A DNA stretch of 64,000 nucleotides from Pseudonocardiaceae bacterium YIM PH 21723 (GTDB taxonomy: Bacteria > Actinomycetota > Actinomycetes > Mycobacteriales > Pseudonocardiaceae): positions 1 to 64,000 of the forward strand of contig QZFT01000030.1 of the NCBI GenBank assembly GCA_003600225.1, read 5' to 3'. The notes under the pieces were generated by a model, which did not search any database, was not told the origin of the DNA, and was given only the letters and a program-made list of their open reading frames with translations. Every line of letters starts with the position of its first letter. Positions within the stretch are counted from its first letter, which is position 1. Both the position numbers and the translations under genes were made by a program. This document shows positions 25,624 through 33,180 of the stretch, one piece after another.

Positions 25624-26961
25624 ATGTACTCCAGATTCACCGTGCTCGCGGCCGCCGCCGCGGCCCTGGTGGTAGGCGGTGCCGTCGCCCTGGGCACCTC
25701 CGCCGTGGACCCGATCGGCGCCGACCCGGTCGCCTATTCCGGCCCACTCGACCCCGCGATGCTCCAGGCCTACCAGCGTGACCTGGGCCTGAACGAGAGC
25801 CAGGCCCGGTACGCCATCGGCGCCGAGGCCAAGGCCACCCAGGTGGAACAACGGTTGCAACGTGAACTGGGCGCCGGCCTGGCCAGCAGTTACTACAACG
25901 CGGGCAGCCACAAGCTGGTCGCGCATGTGAACGACGAGGCCACCGCCACCCAGGCCCGCGCGGCCGGCGCCGAGGCGAAGGTCGTCCCGGTCACCGGCAG
26001 GCAGCTGCGGGCCGACCTGGCCAAGCTGGACGCGGCCCAGGCCCCGAAGTCCGTCACCGGCTGGTACCTGGACGCCACCACCAACAAGATCACCGTCACC
26101 GTGCTGAAGGGTGCCTCCGCGGACGCGTTCCTGGCCACGGCCGGCGTCGCCAAGGACTCGGTCGCCGTCCGGGAGAGCGACGCGGCCCCGCAGACCACCG
26201 CCGACCTGGTCGGCGGCATCGCCTACAACATCAACGGTTCCAGCCGCTGTTCCATCGGCTTCCCGGTGACCTCCGGCAGCGGTGGCGGCTTCGTGTCGGC
26301 CGGCCACTGCGGCACGGCGGGTTCCTCGGTGACCATCGGTGGCCAGGCCGCCGGTTCCTTCACCGCGTCCCGCTTCCCGGGCAACGACTGGTCGCTGATC
26401 ACCACCAACGCCACCTTCAAGCCCACCAACCGGGTGCAGGGCCACTCGTCGGCGATCACCGGCTCCACCGAGATCGCCGTCGGCGCCTCCATCTGCCGGG
26501 CCGGTTCCACCAACGCGTACACCTGCGGCGTGCTGCAGGGTAAGAGCGAGACGGTGAACTACCCGCAGGGCTCGGTCGCCGGCCTGCACCGGATGAGCGC
26601 GTGCGCCGACCCCGGCGACTCCGGCGGCTCGGTGGTGGCGGGCGCCAACGCCCAGGGCATGACCTCCGGCATCTCCGGCGGCTGCGCCTCCGGCAACCCG
26701 CAGACCTGGTTCCAGCCGGTCAACCCGGCGCTGTCCGCGCTCGGCGCCAAACTGGTCACCGGCGCGGGAACCGAGCCGAACCCGGAGCCCAACCCGCAGC
26801 CCTGCGCCGCCGCGACCCCGTGGAACGTCGGCACCGCCTACCAGCCGGGTGACCTGATCAGCCACAACGGCCACGTGTACAAGGCCACCTACTGGTCCAC
26901 CGGCGTGCAGCCCGACTCCCCGGTCGCCTGGTCCTCCTGGGCCGACCAGGGTGCCTGCTAG
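25624..26961 (+). CDS. Secreted streptogrisin-like serine protease with chitin-binding domain
   Basis: 445 residues. Signal peptide (1-27), alpha-lytic-type pro-domain (about 36-190; QAYQRDLGLNESQAR, TGWYLDATTNKITVTV), then the S1E protease domain from about Asp194. Triad: His228 (SAGHCG), Asp255 (GNDWS), Ser333 (GDSGGS). Cysteines 209-229, 291-301 and 327-354 fit the three streptogrisin disulfides. After a Pro/Asn/Glu linker (382-393), residues 394-445 form a CBM5/12 chitin-binding module (TPWNVGTAYQPGDLISHNGHVYKAT in parts, ending WADQGAC). This is the streptogrisin C layout. The pro-domain folds the protease and is cut off autocatalytically. GAGGAG precedes the ATG. First of four tandem paralogues. 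Confidence 0.95.
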   Translation: MYSRFTVLAAAAAALVVGGAVALGTSAVDPIGADPVAYSGPLDPAMLQAYQRDLGLNESQARYAIGAEAKATQVEQRLQRELGAGLASSYYNAGSHKLVAHVNDEATATQARAAGAEAKVVPVTGRQLRADLAKLDAAQAPKSVTGWYLDATTNKITVTVLKGASADAFLATAGVAKDSVAVRESDAAPQTTADLVGGIAYNINGSSRCSIGFPVTSGSGGGFVSAGHCGTAGSSVTIGGQAAGSFTASRFPGNDWSLITTNATFKPTNRVQGHSSAITGSTEIAVGASICRAGSTNAYTCGVLQGKSETVNYPQGSVAGLHRMSACADPGDSGGSVVAGANAQGMTSGISGGCASGNPQTWFQPVNPALSALGAKLVTGAGTEPNPEPNPQPCAAATPWNVGTAYQPGDLISHNGHVYKATYWSTGVQPDSPVAWSSWADQGAC

Positions 26962-26971
26962 CACCACAGAG

Positions 26972-27007
26972 GGAAATGGCCATTGGTGCAATCCAATGGC
27001 CATTTCC
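26972..27007 (+). terminator. Stem-loop after protease 1
   Basis: GGAAATGGCCATTGG and CCAATGGCCATTTCC form a perfect 15-bp stem with a 6-nt loop, 10 bp after the stop. Confidence 0.75.
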
Positions 27008-27117
27008 TACTGGGTAAATCCCTTCACCGGAATCTCACGAGAATGCGCTTACCGTCCAGGGCGGACACGGAATATTTCCCTGCCGAGTGTCCATTTTCCC
27101 TGCACAGGAGCATCTCC

Positions 27118-28266
27118 ATGAACCGTATTGCCCTGTCCGCGGTCGCCACCGCGGCGCTGGCCGCCGCAGCCGTGATCGCCCTCCAGCCCGCCCCGCGGCC
27201 GGTGTCCTCGGACGCCGTCGCCTACACCGGCGAACTCGCGCCCGGCCTGCTGCAGGCCTACCAGCGCGACCTCGGCCTGAACGAGCAGCAGGCCCGCGAG
27301 ACCATCGGCCAGGAGAACCGGGCCACCGCCGTCGAGGACCAGGTCACCCGCGCGCTGGGCGACCAGCTGGCCGGCACCTACTACGAACCGGCCACCCACC
27401 GGCTGATCGCGAACGTCACCGACGAACAGGCCGCGAAGGTCGCCCGTGAGCACGGCGCCGAGCCGAAGTTCGTCCAGCGTTCCGGCGCCGACCTGCGCGC
27501 GACCAAGGCCAAGCTGGACGCCGCGAAGTCCGCGGCGGGCAAGGACGTCACCCGCTGGGGCGTGGACGAGAAGAACAACACCATCACCGTCACCGCGGTC
27601 AGCGCCGACGCGGCGAAGGCCTTCGTCACGGCCGCCGGCCTGCCCCAGGACGCGGTGAAGGCCGTGGTGAACCCGAACCGGATGCACACCACCGCCACCA
27701 TCGTCGGCGGCATGGAGTACGGCATCACCACCTCCGAGGGCGGCTTCCTGTGCTCGGTCGGCTTCAGCGCCAAGACCAGCGCGGGCAACGGCTTCGTGTC
27801 CGCCGGTCACTGCGGCAGCGCGGGCGACAAGATCACCATCGGCGGCCAGGCCGCGGGTTCATTCAGCCAGTCCCGCTTCCCGGGCAACGACTACTCCTTC
27901 GTGAGTACCCCGGGCGCGACGCTGACCAACCAGGTCACCGGCCACAGCCAGCGGATCACCGGCACCACCAGCACCGCCGTCGGCGGCTCCATCTGTCGCT
28001 CCGGCCGCACCACCGGCTACCACTGCGGGACCGTGCAGCAGAAGAACGTGACGGTGAACTACGCCGAGGGCACGGTGACCGGCCTGACCGAGACCACCGC
28101 CTGCTCCGACCACGGTGACTCCGGCGGCTCGTTCGTCACCGGCGCCAACGCCCAGGGCGTGCTGTCCGGCGGCTCCGGCGACTGCTCGTCGGCCACCGGG
28201 GACAGCGTGTTCCAGCCGATCGCCCCGGCGCTGTCCGCGCTCGGCGCCACGCTGGTCCTGTCGTAG
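27118..28266 (+). CDS. Secreted streptogrisin-like serine protease, paralogue 2
   Basis: 382 residues from MNRIAL with CAGGAG upstream; the open frame before it has no signal-like features. Signal peptide 1-22, pro-domain about 35-190 (QAYQRDLGLNEQQARETIG), mature protease from about Thr194 (IVGGMEYGI). Triad His231, Asp258, Ser335 in SAGHCG, GNDYS and GDSGGS. Three cysteine pairs are kept. There is no chitin-binding tail; the protein ends at ALGATLVLS. Mature chymotrypsin-like endoproteases of this type degrade extracellular protein. It has its own promoter region and terminator, so each array member is a separate unit. Confidence 0.95.
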   Translation: MNRIALSAVATAALAAAAVIALQPAPRPVSSDAVAYTGELAPGLLQAYQRDLGLNEQQARETIGQENRATAVEDQVTRALGDQLAGTYYEPATHRLIANVTDEQAAKVAREHGAEPKFVQRSGADLRATKAKLDAAKSAAGKDVTRWGVDEKNNTITVTAVSADAAKAFVTAAGLPQDAVKAVVNPNRMHTTATIVGGMEYGITTSEGGFLCSVGFSAKTSAGNGFVSAGHCGSAGDKITIGGQAAGSFSQSRFPGNDYSFVSTPGATLTNQVTGHSQRITGTTSTAVGGSICRSGRTTGYHCGTVQQKNVTVNYAEGTVTGLTETTACSDHGDSGGSFVTGANAQGVLSGGSGDCSSATGDSVFQPIAPALSALGATLVLS

Positions 28267-28281
28267 TCGATTCAATTCTGT

Positions 28282-28313
28282 GAATGGCCGCCGGAGCAAT
28301 CCGGCGGCCATTC
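28282..28313 (+). terminator. Stem-loop after protease 2
   Basis: GAATGGCCGCCGGA and TCCGGCGGCCATTC pair around GCAA, 15 bp after the stop. Confidence 0.75.
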
Positions 28314-28412
28314 CTGTAAATGGAATACTCCAACTGCGGGTGGCACCGCACGGGAATTGTATTTTACAGTTGTGAAGTCACCTTTCCCCTGCATGTGACA
28401 TTGGAGTGTGCA

Positions 28413-29546
28413 ATGAACCGCTATGTGGTTCCGGCCGCCGCCTTCGCCCTGCTGGCCGCCGCATCCGTCCTGAGCGCGCATACCGTCGACTCGACCTCGG
28501 TGGCCTATACCGGCGAGCTCTCCCCTGCCCTGCTCCAGGCCTACGAGCGCGATCTCGGCCTGAACGAGCAGCAGGCCCGCGAGGCCATCGGCTACGAGAA
28601 CAGCGCCGCCACCGTCGAACAGAATCTGCAGAAACTGCTCGGCGACCGGCTCGCGGGCAGCCACTACGACCCGGCCATCCACCGCCTCGTAGCGAGCGTC
28701 ACCGACGAGCGGTCCGCGCAGGTGGCCCGGCGACTCGGCGCCGAGCCGAGATTCGTCGCGCACTCCGGCCGGGCCCTCGCCGACGGGATGGCGAAGCTGA
28801 ACGCGACCGCGGCCGGATCCGAGATCGCCGGCTGGGCGATCGACCCGAAGAACAACGTCATCACCGTCTCCGGCGTCACCGCCACGGCCATCGACGCGTT
28901 CGTGGCCGAGGCGGGCGTGCCCCAGGATGCGGTGCGGGCCGAGGTCAGCCCGGCGCGGCTCGTCCCGCACGCGACGATCACCGGCGGCATCGCGTTCAAC
29001 ATCAACGGCAGCAGCCGCTGTTCCATCGGATTCAGCGCGCGCACCTCGGCGGGCGACGGTTTCGTCACCGCGGGCCACTGCGGAACCTCGGGTGCCCGGG
29101 TGACCATCGGCGGCCAGGCGGCGGGCTCGTTCAGCCAGTCCACCTTCCCGGGCAATGACTGGGCGTTCGTGGCCGTCGGATCCGGGCACACGCTGACCAA
29201 CCAGGTGCAGGGCCACAGCCAGCCGGTCACCGGCTCGACCGAGTCCGCGGTGGGCGCGTCCATCTGCCGGTCCGGCAGCACAACCGGCTACCGGTGCGGC
29301 ACGGTCAGCGCCAAGAACCAGACGGCCAACTACCCGCAGGGCGCGGTCCGCGGCCTGACCAGGTCCACCGCCTGCTCCGAGCCGGGTGACTCCGGTGGCT
29401 CGTTCGTCTCCGGCGGGAACGCCCAGGGCACGCTGTCCGGCGGGCCGTCGAACGCCAGCTGCTCCAGCCCGTCCGGGGCCTACAGCCTGTTCCAGCCGGT
29501 GCTACCCGCACTGTCCGCACTCGGCGCCACCCTGGTGCTGAGCTGA
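28413..29546 (+). CDS. Secreted streptogrisin-like serine protease, paralogue 3
   Basis: 377 residues from MNRYVV with TTGGAG upstream. Signal peptide about 1-22, pro-domain 30-187 (QAYERDLGLNEQQAREAIGY), protease domain from about Thr188 (ITGGIAFNING). Triad His222, Asp249, Ser327. The mature N-terminal region (FNINGSSRCSIGF) is closer to paralogue 1, while the rest follows paralogue 2, which may reflect recombination between copies. A slightly longer Cys loop (SNASCSSPSGAYS) precedes the C-terminal helix. No chitin-binding module. Confidence 0.95.
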   Translation: MNRYVVPAAAFALLAAASVLSAHTVDSTSVAYTGELSPALLQAYERDLGLNEQQAREAIGYENSAATVEQNLQKLLGDRLAGSHYDPAIHRLVASVTDERSAQVARRLGAEPRFVAHSGRALADGMAKLNATAAGSEIAGWAIDPKNNVITVSGVTATAIDAFVAEAGVPQDAVRAEVSPARLVPHATITGGIAFNINGSSRCSIGFSARTSAGDGFVTAGHCGTSGARVTIGGQAAGSFSQSTFPGNDWAFVAVGSGHTLTNQVQGHSQPVTGSTESAVGASICRSGSTTGYRCGTVSAKNQTANYPQGAVRGLTRSTACSEPGDSGGSFVSGGNAQGTLSGGPSNASCSSPSGAYSLFQPVLPALSALGATLVLS

Positions 29547-29560
29547 GCATTACGGGGAAC

Positions 29561-29584
29561 GGCCGCCGGGTCATTCCGGCGGCC
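29561..29584 (+). terminator. Stem-loop after protease 3
   Basis: GGCCGCCGG and CCGGCGGCC pair perfectly around a 6-nt loop, 15 bp after the stop. Confidence 0.7.
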
Positions 29585-29734
29585 GGTCTCCGGAGCGATA
29601 CGTCATTCGACGGATGTGACTGGTCATAGCTCCAGCCTATGGTCGAGGGACCGGGTCGGTCACGAACCCGGCAACAGGTGCACCGCCCGCCCTGTGGGTG
29701 CATCTGCTCCCTGCACTGTGACCTGGAGAAATCC

Positions 29735-30847
29735 ATGAACCGCCTCAGTTTTGTCCTGGGTTCGTTCGCCCTGCTGACCGCCGTCGCCGTGGTCGGCACG
29801 CAGACCGTCAGCACCGGCTCCGTCGCCTACACCGGCGACCTGGACCCCGCACTACTACAGGCCTACCAGCGCGATCTCGGCCTGAACGAGCAGCAGGCCC
29901 GCGAGACCATCGGTGCGGAGACCCGCGCCAGCGCGATCGAGACAGCCCTGGAGCAGGCCGTCGGCGACCAGCTGGCCGGCACCTACTACGACTCCGCCAG
30001 CCGCAGGCTGATCGCGAACGTCACCGACGAATCCACCGCCGCCAGTGCCCGCAAGGCCGGCGCGGATGTGCGGTTCGTGCAGCGCTCCGGCAAGCAGCTG
30101 ACGGCCACCATGGCCCAGCTGGACGCCGCAGAAGCGGACAAGGACATCACCGGCTGGTTCATCGACCCGGCCGCCAACGCGGTCACCGTCAAGGGCCTGA
30201 ACCAGGCCGCGATCGGCGCGTTCCTGGCCAAGGCCGGGGTGCCCGCCGACTCGGTGCGCACGGTCATCGAGGCCGAGCGCCCGCAGACGCACGCCGAGAT
30301 CGTGGGCGGCATGGAGTACGGCATCAACGGGCAGTTCCTGTGCTCGGTCGGCTTCGGCGCACGTAAGGGTTCGGCCAACGGCTTCGTGTCCGCCGGCCAC
30401 TGCGGCGACACCGGATCCAAGGTGACCATCAACGGTTCCTCGGCCGGTTCGTTCACCCAGTCCGTGTTCCCGGGCAGTGACTACTCCTTCGTGACCACCA
30501 CGTCCAGCTGGACGCCGACCAACAAGGTCAACGGCCACAGCCAGCGGATCACCGGCCAGCAGAGCACCGCCGTCGGTGGCTCCGTCTGCCGTTCCGGCCG
30601 CACCACCGGCTACAAGTGCGGCACCATCAAGGCCAAGAACCAGACGGCCAACTACGCCGAGGGCACCGTCCGCGGCCTGACCTCCAGCACGGCCTGCTCG
30701 GATCACGGCGACTCCGGCGGCTCCTTCGTCACCGGCGCCAACGCCCAGGGCGTGCTGTCCGGCGGCTCCGCGAACTGCGGCGAGAGCCTGTTCCAGCCGA
30801 TCGGCGCCGCACTCTCTGGCCTGGGCGCCACCCTGGTCACCTCGTAA
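29735..30847 (+). CDS. Secreted streptogrisin-like serine protease, paralogue 4
   Basis: 370 residues from MNRLSF with CTGGAGAAA upstream. Signal peptide 1-22, pro-domain 30-186, mature domain from about Glu188 (IVGGMEYGING). Triad His222, Asp249, Ser327 (SAGHCG, GSDYS, GDSGGS). The Asn before the catalytic Asp in the other copies (GND) is Ser here (GSD). Leader sequences just before the start (CCCTGCA, GTGAC, TGGAG) match those before paralogue 3, showing that the duplicated unit includes the 5' leader. No chitin-binding module. Confidence 0.95.
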   Translation: MNRLSFVLGSFALLTAVAVVGTQTVSTGSVAYTGDLDPALLQAYQRDLGLNEQQARETIGAETRASAIETALEQAVGDQLAGTYYDSASRRLIANVTDESTAASARKAGADVRFVQRSGKQLTATMAQLDAAEADKDITGWFIDPAANAVTVKGLNQAAIGAFLAKAGVPADSVRTVIEAERPQTHAEIVGGMEYGINGQFLCSVGFGARKGSANGFVSAGHCGDTGSKVTINGSSAGSFTQSVFPGSDYSFVTTTSSWTPTNKVNGHSQRITGQQSTAVGGSVCRSGRTTGYKCGTIKAKNQTANYAEGTVRGLTSSTACSDHGDSGGSFVTGANAQGVLSGGSANCGESLFQPIGAALSGLGATLVTS

Positions 30848-30861
30848 CTCCTGTGCCAGCC

Positions 30862-30895
30862 CCGAGCCCGCCGGACGCGCATCCGGCGGGCTCGG
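30862..30895 (+). terminator. Stem-loop after protease 4
   Basis: CCGAGCCCGCCGGA and TCCGGCGGGCTCGG pair around CGCGCA, 14 bp after the stop. Confidence 0.75.
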
Positions 30896-30927
30896 TCCCA
30901 TGCAGCAGCGATCCCGGAGCCGCACCG

Positions 30928-31191
30928 ATGAGCCGACGCATCCTGATCCTGTGCTGTACCGCCGTACTCGCCTCCTGCGCCTTCCTCGGCGCACAACTGG
31001 CCGTCGACCACCACGAGACCGACCCGGCCGCGGTTCGGCAGAGACTGCACGCCACGCTCGGCGACCGGCTGGCGAGCAGCTACTACGACCCGGGCACCCG
31101 CCGGCTCGTGGCGAACGTGACCGACGAGCACGCCGCCCGCGTGGCGTGGCGCACCGGGGCCGATCCGCGGCTGGTGCAGCGGGGGCGTTGA
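30928..31191 (+). pseudogene. Truncated protease paralogue 5: signal peptide plus partial pro-domain only
   Basis: 87 codons. A signal-like start (MSRRILILCCTAVLASCAFL) leads into a pro-domain fragment: LHATLGDRLASSYYDPGTRR, LVANVTDEHAARVAWRTGAD and PRLVQRG align with paralogue 4 residues 73-118. The first pro-domain helix (QAYQRDLGLNEQ in the others) and the whole catalytic domain are absent. The frame stops at TGA and arm D of the repeat element begins 27 bp later, so the truncation may be linked to that element. It keeps an intact short reading frame and could still be exported. I call it a gene remnant, but a free pro-peptide that binds the neighbouring proteases is possible. Confidence 0.7.
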
Positions 31192-31217
31192 CGGCCGTTG
31201 GTCCGGCGCTTCTTGTG

Positions 31218-31657
31218 GTCGTCGAAGGATGGCTTGGGAGGGGAGACGGGTGGGTGGGGCGTCTTTCCTGCCGGGCCGTCTGGCTCGGGGTGATTCGGAC
31301 TTTTCGGCTGCTGCGGCGGATCTTCGGCGTTACTGGAGTGACCACAGTGACCGATGGTGCTCTTGTGAGTGAACAGGGTGAGGTTGTTCCCGGCTAAAGA
31401 CAAATTTCGAGTCTGAAATCGTCTTTAACCGCGAACAACACCTATGTCCACAATGGACTAAAGCCTCAATCGTCGACCGTCGCCAGTTCAACAGAGCCAT
31501 GATCACCACACTCCGTCACACAGGTCCCGACCAAACCCCAAAAGCCAGTCCTGGCCCCATCACCCGACCACCCCGAGTCACCCCGAACCGGACAGCCCGG
31601 CAGGAAAGTCCGGCGTGCCCCCACCCCACTCCCCCTCCAAAGCCCTCTTTCGACAAC
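31218..31657. repeat. Inverted-arm repeat element, locus 2 (arms D and E)
   Basis: Arm D (31218-31292, plus) and arm E (about 31580-31657, minus) are inverted relatives of the arm module at 9.8 kb: GTCGAAGGATGGCTTGGGAG and CTTTCCTGCCGGGC. Both share a variant, CCGGGC(C/T)GTC(T/C)GG(C/T)TCGGGGTGA, not found at locus 1. The total span of about 440 bp is close to the 455 bp of locus 1, while the central sequence is unrelated. Confidence 0.65.
31383..31439. other. Long imperfect hairpin inside repeat element locus 2
   Basis: GTTGTTCCCGGCTAAAGAC followed by AAATTTC pairs with GAAATCGTCTTTAACCGC and GAACAAC, about 25 bp of stem with few mismatches around a 6-nt loop. It lies in AT-richer sequence and no gene ends here. 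It could be a structured RNA or a DNA recognition structure. Confidence 0.6.
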
Positions 31658-31712
31658 AACGCAAACCACCCCGTCCACCGATTAAATGAGAATTCGATTC
31701 GGATTACCCGAG

Positions 31713-31764
31713 TGTCCGCCGGACATCTATTTCTGGACATTGAACCTTTTTGGTACATGTACCA
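31713..31764 (+). promoter_or_regulatory. Two palindromes upstream of the XRE regulator
   Basis: TGTCCGCCGGACA (31713-31725) and TGGTACATGTACCA (31751-31764) are perfect dyads in the AT-rich 130 bp before the regulator start. They are candidate operators for autoregulation. Confidence 0.45.
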
Positions 31765-31841
31765 TGGGCCATCGATCCTCCTCAGGGTGATGGCGTTGCG
31801 ATGTAATGGATTTCGCCGATTTCACGGCTACCTTCGGCAGC

Positions 31842-32717
31842 ATGTCGAGTGATCGCATACCTGGGGTCAAAAGTCGTTTGCTGGGTGTGAAACTGCGGGA
31901 GGTCATGGCGAATGCGCGTCATACCGGATATTCGATCGCCCAATGCCTGCGTTGGGACGAACCACGGGTTTACCGGCTGCTGAATGGGCGCCGGGGCGGT
32001 TCGGCACGTGATGTCATCCAGTTCATGACCGCCTGCCGCCGCTCACCCAAGGAGATCGAGGAGATGCTCCGGCTCTGCCAGGGCCTCACCGATCCGATCT
32101 GGGTCAACCAGTACGACCGGAACCTGGCCGTCCAGCTACGGCCGCTGGTGATGCTGGAGACGGAGGCCGTGGAGATCCGCACGCTGGGCCACGTGGTGGT
32201 CCCGGCGCTGCTGCAGACCGAGGCCTACATGCGGGCACTGCTCGGCCCGGCCCTGAACGCGAATGCTCAGGTCGAGGCCCGGCAGCGCAGGCAGCAGCTC
32301 CTGGAACGGTCCGGCGCCGCCGAGCTGATCGCGTTCCTGGACGAGTCCGTACTGCGCCGCGAGGTCGGCGGCCGCCGGGTGATGTCCGAGCAGCTGAACC
32401 GGCTCCTGGAACTCCAGCTGCGGAAGAACATCATCATCCGGGTGCTGCCGCTGGCCCTCGGCGGTTACCCGTGCCACGACCACGAGTTCACCCTGTACGA
32501 GACGGTCACCGGCAGGCCGACGGCACACGCCTGGCTGCTGTCCAGCGACGTGTTCATCGAGGACGACAGGGAGATCCACCGGTACAAGCAGGCCGTCGCC
32601 ACGCTGAGCGCACTGGCCCTCTCACCGGCGGACTCCGGAAAACTGATCGCCACGATGGCGGCCCGGTTCTGCCCGGAGCCGGGTGCGGCTACTCCTCGCC
32701 GAGTGGCCGAGCGGTGA
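31842..32717 (+). CDS. XRE-family regulator with DUF5753 domain
   Basis: 291 residues from MSSDRI; a start 36 bp upstream is possible. The N-terminal HTH covers about 12-65 (VKLREVMANARHTGYSIAQC, RVYRLLNGRRGGSARDVIQF), followed by DUF5753 (about 95-270; HVVVPALLQTEAYMRALL, LIAFLDESVLRREVGG, RVLPLALGGY). Such proteins are numerous in actinomycetes, usually next to a small DUF397 gene that acts as partner or effector. None is found here, so it is an orphan. The 3' end overlaps the convergent membrane gene by 29 bp. It marks the right edge of the accessory island. Confidence 0.85.
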   Translation: MSSDRIPGVKSRLLGVKLREVMANARHTGYSIAQCLRWDEPRVYRLLNGRRGGSARDVIQFMTACRRSPKEIEEMLRLCQGLTDPIWVNQYDRNLAVQLRPLVMLETEAVEIRTLGHVVVPALLQTEAYMRALLGPALNANAQVEARQRRQQLLERSGAAELIAFLDESVLRREVGGRRVMSEQLNRLLELQLRKNIIIRVLPLALGGYPCHDHEFTLYETVTGRPTAHAWLLSSDVFIEDDREIHRYKQAVATLSALALSPADSGKLIATMAARFCPEPGAATPRRVAER

Positions 32718-33180
32718 CGATCTTGAACCACTGGACGACCAGGACCAGCACAGACAGCACGGCGACGATCAAGCCTGCCTGGACGCCGTGCGGTGCGTTC
32801 AGCACCGTCTGCCGGGTCCAGATCGACAGCACGCCGAAGACCAGGGTCAGCGCGCCACCGAAGGCGCAGACCCAGGCCAGTGCCCAGCGGCGGGTGATGA
32901 TCGCCAGCGCGGATGCCAGCACCCCGATGACCAGGGCCATACCGTCGAAGATCTTCACGATGATGCTGATCTTCTCCGCGGCGGGCATGGGCTTGGTCAG
33001 CAGGTCGAAACCGGTGTGGCCGACGGCCCACGGCAGGATCTGGGACGCCAGGAGGGCCATCACCGCCACCGCGATGATCATCGCCCGGTGCCCGGGGTCG
33101 ATCTGTCGCTTGACGTCCTGGCCGACCTGCTCGATCTGGGCTCGCAACGCGGCTAACTCCTGGTCTTCAGGGGAGGTCAT
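32689..33180 (-). CDS. Conserved membrane protein coupled to miaB (Rv2732c-like)
   Basis: 163 residues. A short acidic/coiled N-terminus ([20 protein letters not shown]) is followed by four hydrophobic helices: [55 protein letters not shown] and [17 protein letters not shown]. Its ATG overlaps the miaB stop by 4 bp, as in mycobacteria where Rv2732c follows miaB. No function is established that I know of. The coupling suggests a role linked to, or at least expressed with, tRNA modification. Confidence 0.8.
   Translation of the reverse strand: MTSPEDQELAALRAQIEQVGQDVKRQIDPGHRAMIIAVAVMALLASQILPWAVGHTGFDLLTKPMPAAEKISIIVKIFDGMALVIGVLASALAIITRRWALAWVCAFGGALTLVFGVLSIWTRQTVLNAPHGVQAGLIVAVLSVLVLVVQWFKIVTARPLGEE

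Larger units (their letters stand above)
31192..31841. other. Gene-free stretch with inverted-arm repeat element, long hairpin and regulator promoter
   Basis: 650 bp without a supportable gene and with lower GC than its surroundings in 31300-31560 and 31670-31830. It holds the inverted-arm element (31218-31657), an imperfect 25-bp hairpin (31383-31439), and two palindromes before the XRE regulator. Short open frames here overlap the repeat and look non-coding. Confidence 0.65.

Noticed and set aside
31218-31657. Insertion sequence
   Set aside because: No transposase-coding frame and no target-site duplication that I can see; retained only as a repeat element of unknown nature.
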